DNA of 64,000 nt, taken from NCBI GenBank assembly GCA_017459075.1, contig JAFUDQ010000011.1:62001-126000 (forward strand), in the 5' to 3' direction. Made by a program: the position numbers and the translations under genes. Shown one piece after another: positions 16,112 through 24,338 of the stretch. Source of the DNA: Bacteroidales bacterium. GTDB lineage: Bacteria > Bacteroidota > Bacteroidia > Bacteroidales > UBA932. Every line of letters begins with the position of its first letter. The first letter of the stretch is position 1. The notes below the pieces were generated by a model. The model was not told where the DNA came from, did not search any database, and saw only the letters and a list, made by a program, of their open reading frames with translations.

Positions 16112-17755
16112 TTATTTGAACATTGAGAATTCAATGTCGTTAGCAGCGCGCTCTGCGAGTTTGGAAATCTTGGAGAGCTTAACGAAATTCTCATTGTAAG
16201 CAGCCTGGTTTCCCTGACGTGCGGCGATGATAGCCTTGAGGTAAGCCATGTCGTTGCTCTTGCAGGTAGCGGTCTTGGAAGCCTTGTCAAGCTCGTCGTT
16301 AAGGATATAGGCAAGAGTCTTGTTGAAGGGGCATCCCTTAGCATCTGCAAGCTCCTGGGCAGCCTTAGCATAGTCTCCGTTAAGAATATCAGCGATACCC
16401 ATGTTGTGCTTTGCATCGTCGTTTCCTGCCTTGCGGAACTGGGCGATAGCCTTGTCAAGGTCTCCCTTGCGCATTGCAACAACACCAAGAGCGTTTTCAA
16501 GGTCTGCATCCTTGGTCTGAACCTTTGCGAAAGCCTTCTCTGCGGAAACGAGCTTATCCTGTGAAAGAGCAAGGACGCCAAGGTTGAACTGAGCGCGGTC
16601 GCTGCCGAATTTCTCAACTGCCTTGTTGTAAAGTTCTGCCTTCTTGTCTGCGGTCCTTACAAGTGTAGCGGCGCGGAGAAGAGCCTCCTCGTCAAGAACG
16701 TCGATATTCTCGTCTACAAGGGCTACGAGCTCTTCAGGAGTGTAATTCTTGTACTCTACGTTTGCGATGAAGCGTGCACGGCGGAGCTCAGGAAGAACGC
16801 TGCTCTTAAGAGAGGTGTAAACCTCTGAGATGTTCTTAATCTCGCTCTCGCGAACTGCGGGATCGCTGTACATAGAGAGAACCCTGAGGATAAGGTCTTT
16901 GTCCTGAATGTTGGAAGCCTCTACAAGCTCCTTGAAGCCTTCCCAGTCCTGACCGATGCTCTTAACTTCCGGATCAGCAACGCCTTTGCCCTTTGTAAGT
17001 TTGTCCCAAGCCTTGTCGGCAGACTTACCACGGTTGTCGGAAAGTTTGGTGTTAAGTTTCTCACCACCGTCAGGAGAAGCGTATGCTACAACCTCTGTTC
17101 CGGTGAGGGTCTTCCTCTCATTAGCTTTGATTTCATCAAGAGCGGCGACGAAGTCTTTTACGCTCTGGCTCTTAAGCTGTGAAGAAGCAACATCGGCGGA
17201 ATTGATGTTGTAAAGAATCTGGCCTTCTGCGGTCTGCTTGATAACCTCCTGATAGTTATCCTTCTTGAATGAAAGGTAACCATCCTGCTTTACAAGCATG
17301 TAGGTGGTGTTGCAACCTACGGCTACTTTCCTTACGGGAAGAGTCCAGGTCTTGGTCTTGTACTTAACAACGCCGCGGAGCTCAAGGGTAGCTGCCTCCA
17401 TGCCCTCTGCGTAGTCAAAGTGAACCTTCTCACGAACGGTCTGGCCGTCGGATGAAACAACGCGGTAGTTGTCCTTTACTTTCTCTCCCTGATACATGAA
17501 AGGCTTCATTGCAGCCTCTCGGCCCTTGTAAACAAGAACAGGAGTTACCTCAAGGATAGCCTTAGGGTGGAAATAGTCTGCGGGATAAGTAACGGTAACA
17601 TCAGCGTCGATGCTGCCAGCCACAACCTCAAGAACCTCAGGGTCGCAGCTAATCTTAACGTTCTCTGCCTGCTGAACCATTTTCTCAGCAGAAGAACAAG
17701 CTGCAATAGCAAATCCTGCCACTGCAACTGCCAAAAGTTTAATTGTTTTCTTCAT
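16112..17755 (-). CDS. TPR-containing lipoprotein with OmpA-like segment
   Basis: The 547-residue lipoprotein (lipobox AIAAC, Cys20) is probably periplasmic or outer-membrane anchored. The N-terminal half is beta-rich (DADVTVTYPADYFHPKA, LEVTPVLVYKG). The middle contains VVAYASPDGGEKLNTKLSDNRGKSA (about 226-250), resembling the peptidoglycan-binding OmpA-like signature in which a loop is followed by LSxxRA. The last 200 residues are TPR-type helices (AQFNLGVLAL, DLENALGVVAMRKGDLDKAIAQF, KHNMGIADILNGDYAKAAQ). Similar TPR lipoproteins are conserved and abundant in Bacteroidales; a structural or envelope-scaffold role is inferred. It has a textbook promoter and stands alone. Confidence 0.75.
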   Translation of the reverse strand: MKKTIKLLAVAVAGFAIAACSSAEKMVQQAENVKISCDPEVLEVVAGSIDADVTVTYPADYFHPKAILEVTPVLVYKGREAAMKPFMYQGEKVKDNYRVVSSDGQTVREKVHFDYAEGMEAATLELRGVVKYKTKTWTLPVRKVAVGCNTTYMLVKQDGYLSFKKDNYQEVIKQTAEGQILYNINSADVASSQLKSQSVKDFVAALDEIKANERKTLTGTEVVAYASPDGGEKLNTKLSDNRGKSADKAWDKLTKGKGVADPEVKSIGQDWEGFKELVEASNIQDKDLILRVLSMYSDPAVRESEIKNISEVYTSLKSSVLPELRRARFIANVEYKNYTPEELVALVDENIDVLDEEALLRAATLVRTADKKAELYNKAVEKFGSDRAQFNLGVLALSQDKLVSAEKAFAKVQTKDADLENALGVVAMRKGDLDKAIAQFRKAGNDDAKHNMGIADILNGDYAKAAQELADAKGCPFNKTLAYILNDELDKASKTATCKSNDMAYLKAIIAARQGNQAAYNENFVKLSKISKLAERAANDIEFSMFK

Positions 17756-17816
17756 AAAATTTATAGTGTCTATTGATTTATGACATCATAAGCCGCCCGA
17801 TATTATTAGGGCTTTG

Positions 17817-17847
17817 CAAATATACTTCTTTCAAACGATATACCAAA
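17817..17847 (-). promoter_or_regulatory. Promoter of the TPR lipoprotein gene
   Basis: On the minus strand TTTG (17844-17847), exactly 19 bases, then TATATTTG (17817-17824), a perfect Bacteroidota promoter. It faces away from the sigma-54 activator gene, whose own -7 box (TATTTTTG, 17862-17869) lies on the plus strand just upstream. Confidence 0.8.
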
Positions 17848-17896
17848 AGAAGATTTTTTATTATTTTTGCAGTCACGGTAATTATTATCGGTAATT

Positions 17897-19105
17897 ATGG
17901 ATTATCAGGAACTTCAAAGAATAAAGAACAAGTATGATATTGTAGGGGCCGATCCTGCCCTGGACCGCGCCATTGAGATGGCCGTGGCCGTTGCTCCTAC
18001 GGATTTGACCGTGCTTGTAAGCGGGGAAAGCGGAGTGGGCAAAGAGAACATTCCAAAGATAATACATCAGAACAGCCGCAGAAGAAACGGGAAATATTTT
18101 GCAGTGAACTGCGGGGCAATTCCTGAAGGAACGATAGAGTCAGAGCTCTTCGGCCATGAAAAAGGCGCCTACACCGGCGCCATCGAGGCAAGGAAGGGTT
18201 ATTTTGAAGAGGCCGATGGCGGCACGTTGTTCCTGGATGAGATAGGCGAGCTGCCCCTCCCCTACCAGGCAAAGCTTCTCAGGGTGCTGCAATCAGGAGA
18301 ATACACCCGCGTGGGCTCTTCAAAGGTCTCCAAGACCGATGTCCGCGTGGTTGCGGCCAGCAATGTAGACCTGGCTTACGCCGTTTCCCAGGGAAAATTC
18401 AGGGAAGATTTGTTCTACCGCCTGAATGCGGTGCAGATTTCAATGCCGGCCCTGCGGGACAGGGGCGAGGACATCCACCTTCTCTTCCGCAAATTCTGCG
18501 CAGATTTCTCTGAAAAATACGGTACCCCCAGAATCACCCTTTCACCTGATGCCGTCAACCTGCTCCTGAGCTACCGCTGGCCCGGAAACATCCGCCAGCT
18601 CAAGAATATCGCAGAGACAGTATCGGCATTGGAATCTTATGATGCGAAGGGAAGCCGCAAAGAGATTGGAGCCGCCGTTCTGGCACAGTATATTCCTAAA
18701 GACGGCCCTTCAATGCTGCCGGTTGCCGCCCAAAGGCAGGGAGGCAGCATGTCGGATGCTGACAAGCAGGAGATTTTCAAGGCGCTTTACGGCCTTAACG
18801 CAGAGGTTGCAAGGCTCAGGAATATAGTTGAAGGTCTGACGGCATCGGCACCTGTAAATACAAGGACGGAGACGGCCCGGATAGCGGAAGGCAGCAACGA
18901 AGTCGATATCCAGGATGAGCCGGACGAGCAGCAGGGAGCCACAGAGGACAATTTCTCTATCACGGCGGCCAACGAAGACCTGATTCGCAAGGCGCTTGAA
19001 AAGCACGGGGGCAACCGCAAGAAAGCGGCCGAGGAACTGGGCATATCGGAGAGGACGCTCTACCGCAAACTACCTCCTGAATTCAGAACACAAAGGACAA
19101 AATGA
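17897..19105 (+). CDS. Sigma-54-dependent transcriptional activator without sensory domain
   Basis: The 402-residue protein consists of the AAA+ activator module and a C-terminal Fis-type helix-turn-helix. Walker A is GESGVGKE (43-50), the sigma-54 contact loop is GAYTGA (90-95, the common variant of GAFTGA), Walker B is GTLFLDEIGE (109-118), and the arginine-finger region and WPGNIRQLKN follow. The HTH is at about 365-395 (GGNRKKAAEELGISERTLYRK). It has no receiver, PAS or GAF domain, so activity is not set by phosphorylation in the usual way. Its stop overlaps the lptE start (ATGA). This gene order (activator, lptE, small TPR protein, secG) recurs in Bacteroidales. Targets cannot be inferred from the window. 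Confidence 0.92.
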   Translation: MDYQELQRIKNKYDIVGADPALDRAIEMAVAVAPTDLTVLVSGESGVGKENIPKIIHQNSRRRNGKYFAVNCGAIPEGTIESELFGHEKGAYTGAIEARKGYFEEADGGTLFLDEIGELPLPYQAKLLRVLQSGEYTRVGSSKVSKTDVRVVAASNVDLAYAVSQGKFREDLFYRLNAVQISMPALRDRGEDIHLLFRKFCADFSEKYGTPRITLSPDAVNLLLSYRWPGNIRQLKNIAETVSALESYDAKGSRKEIGAAVLAQYIPKDGPSMLPVAAQRQGGSMSDADKQEIFKALYGLNAEVARLRNIVEGLTASAPVNTRTETARIAEGSNEVDIQDEPDEQQGATEDNFSITAANEDLIRKALEKHGGNRKKAAEELGISERTLYRKLPPEFRTQRTK

Positions 19106-19614
19106 AAAGACCCGGAGCAATAATACTGTTTTTGAGCGCATTGGCCATGATTGCAGTCACGGCCTGCGGCATCTATTCCTTTAGCGGAACATCCATTCAG
19201 CCTGATGTTAAAACAGTGACTATCAATTATTTCGAGTATAAAGCCCTTAGGGTGAACCCTTCCCTTAGCAATGACCTTACAGAGCTTCTCAAGGACAAAT
19301 TCCGCAAAATGACCCGCCTGGAGCAGGTAGAACAGGACGGAGATATGGAGATTTCCGGAGAAGTTACCGGATATGATGTTCGCGCCACGGCTATTACCGC
19401 AGAGGAAGTTGCGGCCCAGAACAGGCTTACCGTTTCAGTGAAGATTTCCTTCATGAACCGCAAATACCCTGAAGAAGACTTTGAGAAATCCTTCTCGGCC
19501 TACGCGGATTACCCGTCAGAGAGGTCTTTGGACGAGGTTGAAGCCGAGCTTTGCGAAGAGATTGTGGAAAAACTCTGTGAGGATATCCTTAACGCAACCG
19601 TTGCAAATTGGTAA
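19102..19614 (+). CDS. lptE: LptE-family LPS-assembly lipoprotein
   Basis: LptE sits in the outer membrane as the plug of the LptD translocon that inserts lipopolysaccharide. The 170-residue protein has a lipobox (AVTAC, Cys22) directly followed by GIYSFSGTSI, the Bacteroidota LptE signature, then IQPDVKTVTINYFEYKA and a C-terminal LCEEIVEKLCEDILNATVANW-like amphipathic helix. The start ATG overlaps the stop of the upstream regulator by 4 bases. Similarity to proteobacterial LptE is low; the assignment rests on the family pattern and the gene order. Confidence 0.82.
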   Translation: MKRPGAIILFLSALAMIAVTACGIYSFSGTSIQPDVKTVTINYFEYKALRVNPSLSNDLTELLKDKFRKMTRLEQVEQDGDMEISGEVTGYDVRATAITAEEVAAQNRLTVSVKISFMNRKYPEEDFEKSFSAYADYPSERSLDEVEAELCEEIVEKLCEDILNATVANW

Positions 19615-19618
19615 TAAG

Positions 19619-20212
19619 ATGCCCCTGACAAATTACATAAACCTGAAAGCCCTTACGATGGATGAACTCGCCGGCGTGGTAAACCTTTATCCGTGGTTTG
19701 GCTCCGCGCGCAAGGAACTGTGCCAGAGGATGTCCAAGATGGGCAAAGAAGCCTGGGATAAAGAGCAGTACGCAGAGTCTGCGATGTATGTTGCGGACAG
19801 GAAGATTATTGCCGATATCTTCAGGGCCGGAAGGGAGGAAGACCTCTCTGACAAGAGCCTTGAAGAGCTTATCAAGAGCTTCCTTCAGGAAGAATCCGTC
19901 CGGGAGGAAGAGTCTTACCACAGGACGGTTCACGTAGTTGGAGGAGACTATTTTACACAGTCCCAGTATGACAATGTGAAGCGTCGCGACGACAATGTCT
20001 TCTCGCGGATTGCCATGCAGGCCAGTGTAGAGAAAAACCGTGAAAACACCTCCGCTCCCCTTGTTGAAGATGATTTCTGCACCGAAACAATGGCGGAAAT
20101 TTACGCCGAACAGGGATATTTGGAGCAGGCAAAGCACATTTATTCCAAACTACTCTTGAAAAATCCGGAAAAAAGTGCTTACTTTGCAGCCCTTATGGAA
20201 AATTTGAAGTGA
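19619..20212 (+). CDS. Conserved Bacteroidales protein with TPR-like C-terminus
   Basis: I use the ATG at 19619, 4 bases after the lptE stop; a longer frame would overlap lptE out of frame. The 197-residue protein has no signal peptide. The N-terminus (LTNYINLKALTMDELAGVVNLYPWFG) resembles a conserved Bacteroidales segment found between lptE and secG. The C-terminus (TETMAEIYAEQGYLEQAKHIYSKLLLKNPEKSAYFAAL) is one clear TPR unit. Function is unknown; its fixed place between lptE and secG suggests a link to envelope biogenesis. Confidence 0.75.
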   Translation: MPLTNYINLKALTMDELAGVVNLYPWFGSARKELCQRMSKMGKEAWDKEQYAESAMYVADRKIIADIFRAGREEDLSDKSLEELIKSFLQEESVREEESYHRTVHVVGGDYFTQSQYDNVKRRDDNVFSRIAMQASVEKNRENTSAPLVEDDFCTETMAEIYAEQGYLEQAKHIYSKLLLKNPEKSAYFAALMENLK

Positions 20213-20231
20213 TAATAAAATAATAATCAAT

Positions 20232-20588
20232 ATGAATTGGCTTTTTGTAACTCTGACAGTTTTCATTCTTATCGCATGCGCGCTGCTTATTCTTGTAGTG
20301 CTTCTGCAGAATGGTAAGGGTGACGGTCTTGCCAGCAACTTCGTAGCAGGCAACCAGACCTTCGGCGTACGTCAGACCGCCGATATGCTTGAGAAAGTGA
20401 CCTGGGGTCTTGTATCCTTCGTTCTTGTAGTTTCCATCCTCTCTTCCTTCACCCTCGGCAGAAAGGCCGACAAGGGCGATATTACTGATAAGGTGGAGGC
20501 CGTCCAGAATGAGGCTGTAGACTTCGGACAGGCTACTCCCATTGACGTAGATACTCCTACTACAGAGGGCGAGCAGTCCAACAACTAG
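20232..20588 (+). CDS. secG: Preprotein translocase subunit SecG
   Basis: SecG is the small third subunit of the SecYEG channel in the inner membrane. The 118-residue protein has two membrane helices (about 3-22 and 54-75) flanking the conserved loop LQNGKGDGLASNFVAGNQTFGVRQTADMLEK, which matches the SecG signature of QxGKGGGLxxxFGG in its Bacteroidota form. The acidic C-terminal tail is typical of the phylum. It starts 20 bases after the preceding gene and is followed by a hairpin with a T run. Confidence 0.92.
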   Translation: MNWLFVTLTVFILIACALLILVVLLQNGKGDGLASNFVAGNQTFGVRQTADMLEKVTWGLVSFVLVVSILSSFTLGRKADKGDITDKVEAVQNEAVDFGQATPIDVDTPTTEGEQSNN

Positions 20589-20608
20589 CATTTCCTCCAT
20601 GACCCGGG

Positions 20609-20630
20609 ACTGACAGATTGTCAGTTTTTC
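20609..20630 (+). terminator. Hairpin after secG (terminator or operator for clpB)
   Basis: ACTGACA (20609-20615), loop GAT, TGTCAGT (20619-20625), then TTTT. The 7-base perfect stem and T run fit a short terminator. It also lies upstream of a chaperone gene, and the TGACA-N3-TGTCA symmetry could be a regulator site. The 153 bases between secG and clpB hold nothing else I can support. Confidence 0.5.
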
Positions 20631-20741
20631 GGGATTGGAATATAATTTGACCATAGCCGTTTGTTCCTTGCGAGCAGACGGCTATGAGTCTTTGCATACG
20701 CATACGCCGCCAAATCCCAGGGAGCAAAAAGGAGATTAATT

Positions 20742-22898
20742 ATGAATAACAAACAGTATCAATTCCTGCCAAGATTTGCGACCAACCTGAACGAGTTGGC
20801 TGCGGCCGGCAAATTGGACCCTGTAATAGGCCGCGACGACGAAATCAGGCGAGTACTCCAGATTCTCAGCCGCCGAACCAAGAACAACCCTATCCTGGTG
20901 GGCGAGCCGGGTGTGGGTAAAACCGCCATATCAGAAGGTATAGCCCAGAAAATCGTCAACATGCAAGTACCTGAAAACTTGAAGGATAAGCTTGTTTATT
21001 CTTTGGATATGGGTGCGCTTATCGCCGGTGCAAAGTACCAGGGCGAATTTGAGGAAAGGCTTAAAGGCGTAGTTAAGGAAGTCGTAGACTCCGAGGGCCA
21101 GATTATCCTTTTCATAGATGAGATTCATACCCTTGTGGGTGCCGGTAAGACTTCCGGTGCGATGGATGCGTCCAACATCCTGAAGCCTGCGCTTGCCCGC
21201 GGTGAACTCAGAACCATCGGCTCAACCACGTTGGATGAGTATCAGAAGTATTTTGAGGCCGATAAGGCCTTGGAGCGCCGTTTCCAGATGGTTATGGTGG
21301 ACGAGCCTTCGGTGGCGGAGTCCGTTTCAATCCTCCGTGGCCTGAAGGAAAAGTATGAGAACCATCACCGCGTACGCATAGAGGACGATGCCCTTATTTC
21401 CGCAGTCAACCTGTCTCACAGGTACATTACCAACAGGTTCCTGCCGGACAAGGCCATTGACCTTGTGGACGAGGCTGCATCCAAGCTGCGTCTTGAGATG
21501 AATTCCGTTCCGGAACCCATCGATGAGCTTAACAGCCGCATCCGCCAGCTTGAGATTGAGAAAGAGGCCATTAAACGCGAGGGAACGAGCGTGAAGCTGG
21601 ATAACCTCAACAAGGAGCTGGAAGAGGCATCGGCACAGAGGGATGCGCTTATGAAGCGCTGGAACGAAGAGAAAGGCATTCTTACGTCTTTGCAGGAGGC
21701 CCGCCAGCAGCTTGAAGACTTCAAGATTCAGGCGCAGTCAGCAGAAAGGGCCGGAGACTACGGCAAGGTAGCTGAGCTTCGCTACGGCCGAATGGCAGAG
21801 ACCCAGAAGAAGATTGACGAGCTTACTGCAAAGCAGGCTTCTATCAAGGACCCTATTGTAACAGAGGCTGTTACACCTGAAGATATCGCAGAGGTTGTGG
21901 CTAAGTGGACCGGTATCCCCGTGAAAAGGATGCTGGAGAGCGAAAAGGACAAGCTTCTGCGCATGGAAGAGGCCCTGCATAAGAGAGTCATCGGCCAGGA
22001 AGAGGCTATAAGGGCCGTTTCTGATGCCGTAAGGCGCAACCGAGCGGGCCTGTCGAATGAGAAAAGGCCTATCGGTTCCTTCCTCTTCATGGGTACCACC
22101 GGTGTGGGTAAGACTGAGCTGGCAAAGGCGCTGGCAGAGTTCCTGTTCAACGATGAGAACATGATTACCCGAATCGATATGAGCGAATATCAGGAGCGTC
22201 ATACGGTGAGCCGTCTTATTGGTGCGCCTCCGGGATATGTAGGTTACGATGAGGGCGGACAGCTCACGGAGGCCGTAAGGCGCAAGCCTTATTCCGTCGT
22301 GCTGCTGGATGAGATTGAGAAGGCGCATCCCGATGTCTTCAACACCCTGCTTCAGGTGCTGGACGATGGCCGTCTGACGGATAACAAGGGCCGTACGGTG
22401 GACTTTAAAAACACGATTCTTATAATGACTTCCAACGCCGGTTCCGATATTATCCAGGGCTACATGGAGCAACTTCCGGGGACAAAGAGCATGGCGGACA
22501 TTGCAAAACGTACCGGCCTGCTGGCTGAATGCAAGGAGAAGGTTCTTGGCGTGCTGCGCCAGAGCATACGTCCGGAGTTCCTGAACAGGATTGACGAAAT
22601 CATTATGTTTGAACCTCTGACTACCGATGATATCAGGGATATTGTCAAGATTCAGACTTCCGAGCTTACGGCCAGGATGGCTGCCGATGGTATCAGGATT
22701 TCCTTCACCAAGGCCTTTGAGGATTTGATGACGGAGAAGGGTTATGACCCGGCTTATGGCGCGCGTCCTGTCAAGAGGCTTATGCAGCGTGAGCTTATAA
22801 ACCAGATGGCGATGGCTATTCTTTCCGGCACCATCAAGAGGGATTCTGAGGTGGTGGTTGATGCCGCCGCAGGTCAAGTTTTGCTCCGCAATAGTTGA
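20742..22898 (+). CDS. clpB: ClpB disaggregase lacking the N-terminal domain
   Basis: ClpB is a hexameric AAA+ disaggregase that works with DnaK after heat stress. The product of 718 residues has both ATPase modules: Walker A GEPGVGKT (54-61) and arginine-finger region in the first, the coiled-coil middle domain (about 265-390, without which it would be ClpA/C-like), and [10 protein letters not shown] with Walker [12 protein letters not shown] in the second. The usual length is about 860. The missing part is the whole N-domain (about 145 residues): the protein starts directly at the linker before [17 protein letters not shown]. No in-frame N-domain coding sequence lies upstream, so this is a genuine short ClpB, comparable to the internal-start isoform of E. 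coli. A full-length copy elsewhere cannot be excluded. A strong terminator follows. Confidence 0.92.
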   Translation: MNNKQYQFLPRFATNLNELAAAGKLDPVIGRDDEIRRVLQILSRRTKNNPILVGEPGVGKTAISEGIAQKIVNMQVPENLKDKLVYSLDMGALIAGAKYQGEFEERLKGVVKEVVDSEGQIILFIDEIHTLVGAGKTSGAMDASNILKPALARGELRTIGSTTLDEYQKYFEADKALERRFQMVMVDEPSVAESVSILRGLKEKYENHHRVRIEDDALISAVNLSHRYITNRFLPDKAIDLVDEAASKLRLEMNSVPEPIDELNSRIRQLEIEKEAIKREGTSVKLDNLNKELEEASAQRDALMKRWNEEKGILTSLQEARQQLEDFKIQAQSAERAGDYGKVAELRYGRMAETQKKIDELTAKQASIKDPIVTEAVTPEDIAEVVAKWTGIPVKRMLESEKDKLLRMEEALHKRVIGQEEAIRAVSDAVRRNRAGLSNEKRPIGSFLFMGTTGVGKTELAKALAEFLFNDENMITRIDMSEYQERHTVSRLIGAPPGYVGYDEGGQLTEAVRRKPYSVVLLDEIEKAHPDVFNTLLQVLDDGRLTDNKGRTVDFKNTILIMTSNAGSDIIQGYMEQLPGTKSMADIAKRTGLLAECKEKVLGVLRQSIRPEFLNRIDEIIMFEPLTTDDIRDIVKIQTSELTARMAADGIRISFTKAFEDLMTEKGYDPAYGARPVKRLMQRELINQMAMAILSGTIKRDSEVVVDAAAGQVLLRNS

Positions 22899-22915
22899 TT
22901 TTGTCAAATAATTAC

Positions 22916-22923
22916 TATATTTG
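22916..22923 (+). promoter_or_regulatory. -7 box overlapping the clpB terminator
   Basis: TATATTTG (22916-22923), followed by C, with GTTG 18 bases upstream (22894-22897). Its last base is the first base of the terminator hairpin. Predicted start of transcription (near 22929) falls inside the 5' arm, so transcripts from this promoter could not form the full hairpin and would reach the downstream ATPase gene, while clpB transcripts would stop. Confidence 0.55.
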
Positions 22924-22960
22924 CATAACGCTTGTTAGTTTAACAAGCGTTATGCTTTTT
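22923..22960 (+). terminator. Strong rho-independent terminator of clpB
   Basis: GCATAACGCTTGTTA (22923-22937), loop GTT, and the perfect complement (22941-22955) form a 15-base stem, followed by TTTTT. It lies 25 bases after the clpB stop. Confidence 0.9.
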
Positions 22961-22982
22961 ATTTAAACAACTGACAATCAAA

Positions 22983-24338
22983 ATGATAAGCTATCCATAC
23001 AGAGAAAAAGAACTTGACGAACTCCAGAAGCAGCTCTGGCTTTCACAAAACGACGGAAGCCGCATGAGTATCGTCTACGGAAGGCATTCCATGGGCAAAA
23101 GCGCCCTTGTACGCGCGGCTCTTGCAGGGCCGCAGCCGATGGTTTACCTTTCCCTTGGAGGAAAGAACGACGCCCTTGCCCTGGAAGAATACAAACGCGA
23201 GGCAGCAAGGCAGCTAGGGATTTTTGTCCCATACAGCATTGGCTCTCTGGAAGAACTTGTCAATTTTCTTTTTGACGAGGCCTGGAAGCGCCCCTTCTCA
23301 CTTGTGCTGGATAACTTCCAGGAAGTATCCAAACGTTATCCTACCCTTGCCGGGCATCTTGCAAAAAAGTGGCGTTCCGGCTCCAAACGGAACAACCTGA
23401 ACCTGGTGCTGATTTGCGGAGACCTTCAGGCGGCAGAGGCCCTGTTCTTTTCACCATCGGCCCCGTTGAAAAATCTTGCAGGAGTGGCCTTACAGATTCA
23501 GCCACTTGGGATAGAACTGCTGAAAGAAATCCAGAAAGAAGCATCGGCGACGCCACTTACCCCGGAAGATTATCTGGCATTTTATCTTTTTACCGGAGGC
23601 CGCCCGGAGGCTGTCCGCTGCGCCCTGGCTCTTGGAGCCGTCACCAAGGACACCCTTATTGAGGCCTTCATGAAAGAGGACTCCCCTCTTGTAAGCCTCT
23701 GCGAGAAAACTTTGTACAGCCTTCTGGGAAAAAATTCCGACACCTACCTTTCTATTCTTCAACTTGTAGCAACCGGGACCCGCTCGCAGGCAGAAATGGA
23801 ACTGGCCCTTGGCGGGATTATCATCGGGGGGCACCTGGCCAAGCTTGAGAATGAGTACCAGATGCTTAAGAAGGTCCGCCCAATTCTTTGCACCCCGGAG
23901 AGCCGCGGAGTTGTAAGATACTGCATCCAGGACCCTTCCGTGGCCGTTTTGATGCGCCTGCTTTATGCCGATGGCGGCGTTAAGGATGAAAAAGAGGCTG
24001 CCTCTGTCCTGGACAAATTCCTGAAAGAGGATTTGAAGGATTACCTGATAGAGAAGTTTTCGCAAAGCGGATATTTCACATCCGTAGGCTCAGAATGGGC
24101 AGCATCGGCCCGGATAAGCAAGAAAAAAGGGAAGGTGCGTGAGGCGGAAAGCCGCGAAGAGGGCGAAGGCATTGATATTGTGGCGCTTAAGGGGAAGAGG
24201 GCCATGGTTGCCGCAGTCTTTCCAAAGGCCGAAGACTTTAATAAGGATGCTTTCTTCAAGCAGGTAGACGCCTTGAAAACCGGCCTTCTGAGGGACTATT
24301 CCATTGACGCAAGGCTATTTACAGTCAAAGACTTATAG
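22983..24338 (+). CDS. P-loop ATPase with DUF234-type C-terminal nuclease-like domain
   Basis: The 451-residue protein belongs to the archaeal-type ATPase group (ATPase_2 with DUF234). The N-terminus YREKELDELQ and Walker A GRHSMGKS (33-40) are followed by a Walker B strand PFSLVLDNFQ (about 98-108). The C-terminus carries the DUF234 region with a core GEGIDIVALKGKRAMVAAVF (about 397-415), in which the E/D-I-D-I-V-A strand resembles the catalytic strand of PD-(D/E)xK nucleases. Many relatives are called AAA ATPases of unknown role; toxin or defence roles have been suggested for some. Its 3' end overlaps the convergent GH89 gene by 43 bases. Family call good, function unknown. Confidence 0.82.
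   Translation: MISYPYREKELDELQKQLWLSQNDGSRMSIVYGRHSMGKSALVRAALAGPQPMVYLSLGGKNDALALEEYKREAARQLGIFVPYSIGSLEELVNFLFDEAWKRPFSLVLDNFQEVSKRYPTLAGHLAKKWRSGSKRNNLNLVLICGDLQAAEALFFSPSAPLKNLAGVALQIQPLGIELLKEIQKEASATPLTPEDYLAFYLFTGGRPEAVRCALALGAVTKDTLIEAFMKEDSPLVSLCEKTLYSLLGKNSDTYLSILQLVATGTRSQAEMELALGGIIIGGHLAKLENEYQMLKKVRPILCTPESRGVVRYCIQDPSVAVLMRLLYADGGVKDEKEAASVLDKFLKEDLKDYLIEKFSQSGYFTSVGSEWAASARISKKKGKVREAESREEGEGIDIVALKGKRAMVAAVFPKAEDFNKDAFFKQVDALKTGLLRDYSIDARLFTVKDL

Noticed and set aside
20609..20630. The TGACA-N3-TGTCA hairpin as a defined heat-shock operator
   Set aside because: It is equally well explained as a short terminator of secG, and I have no second copy in the window to support an operator.
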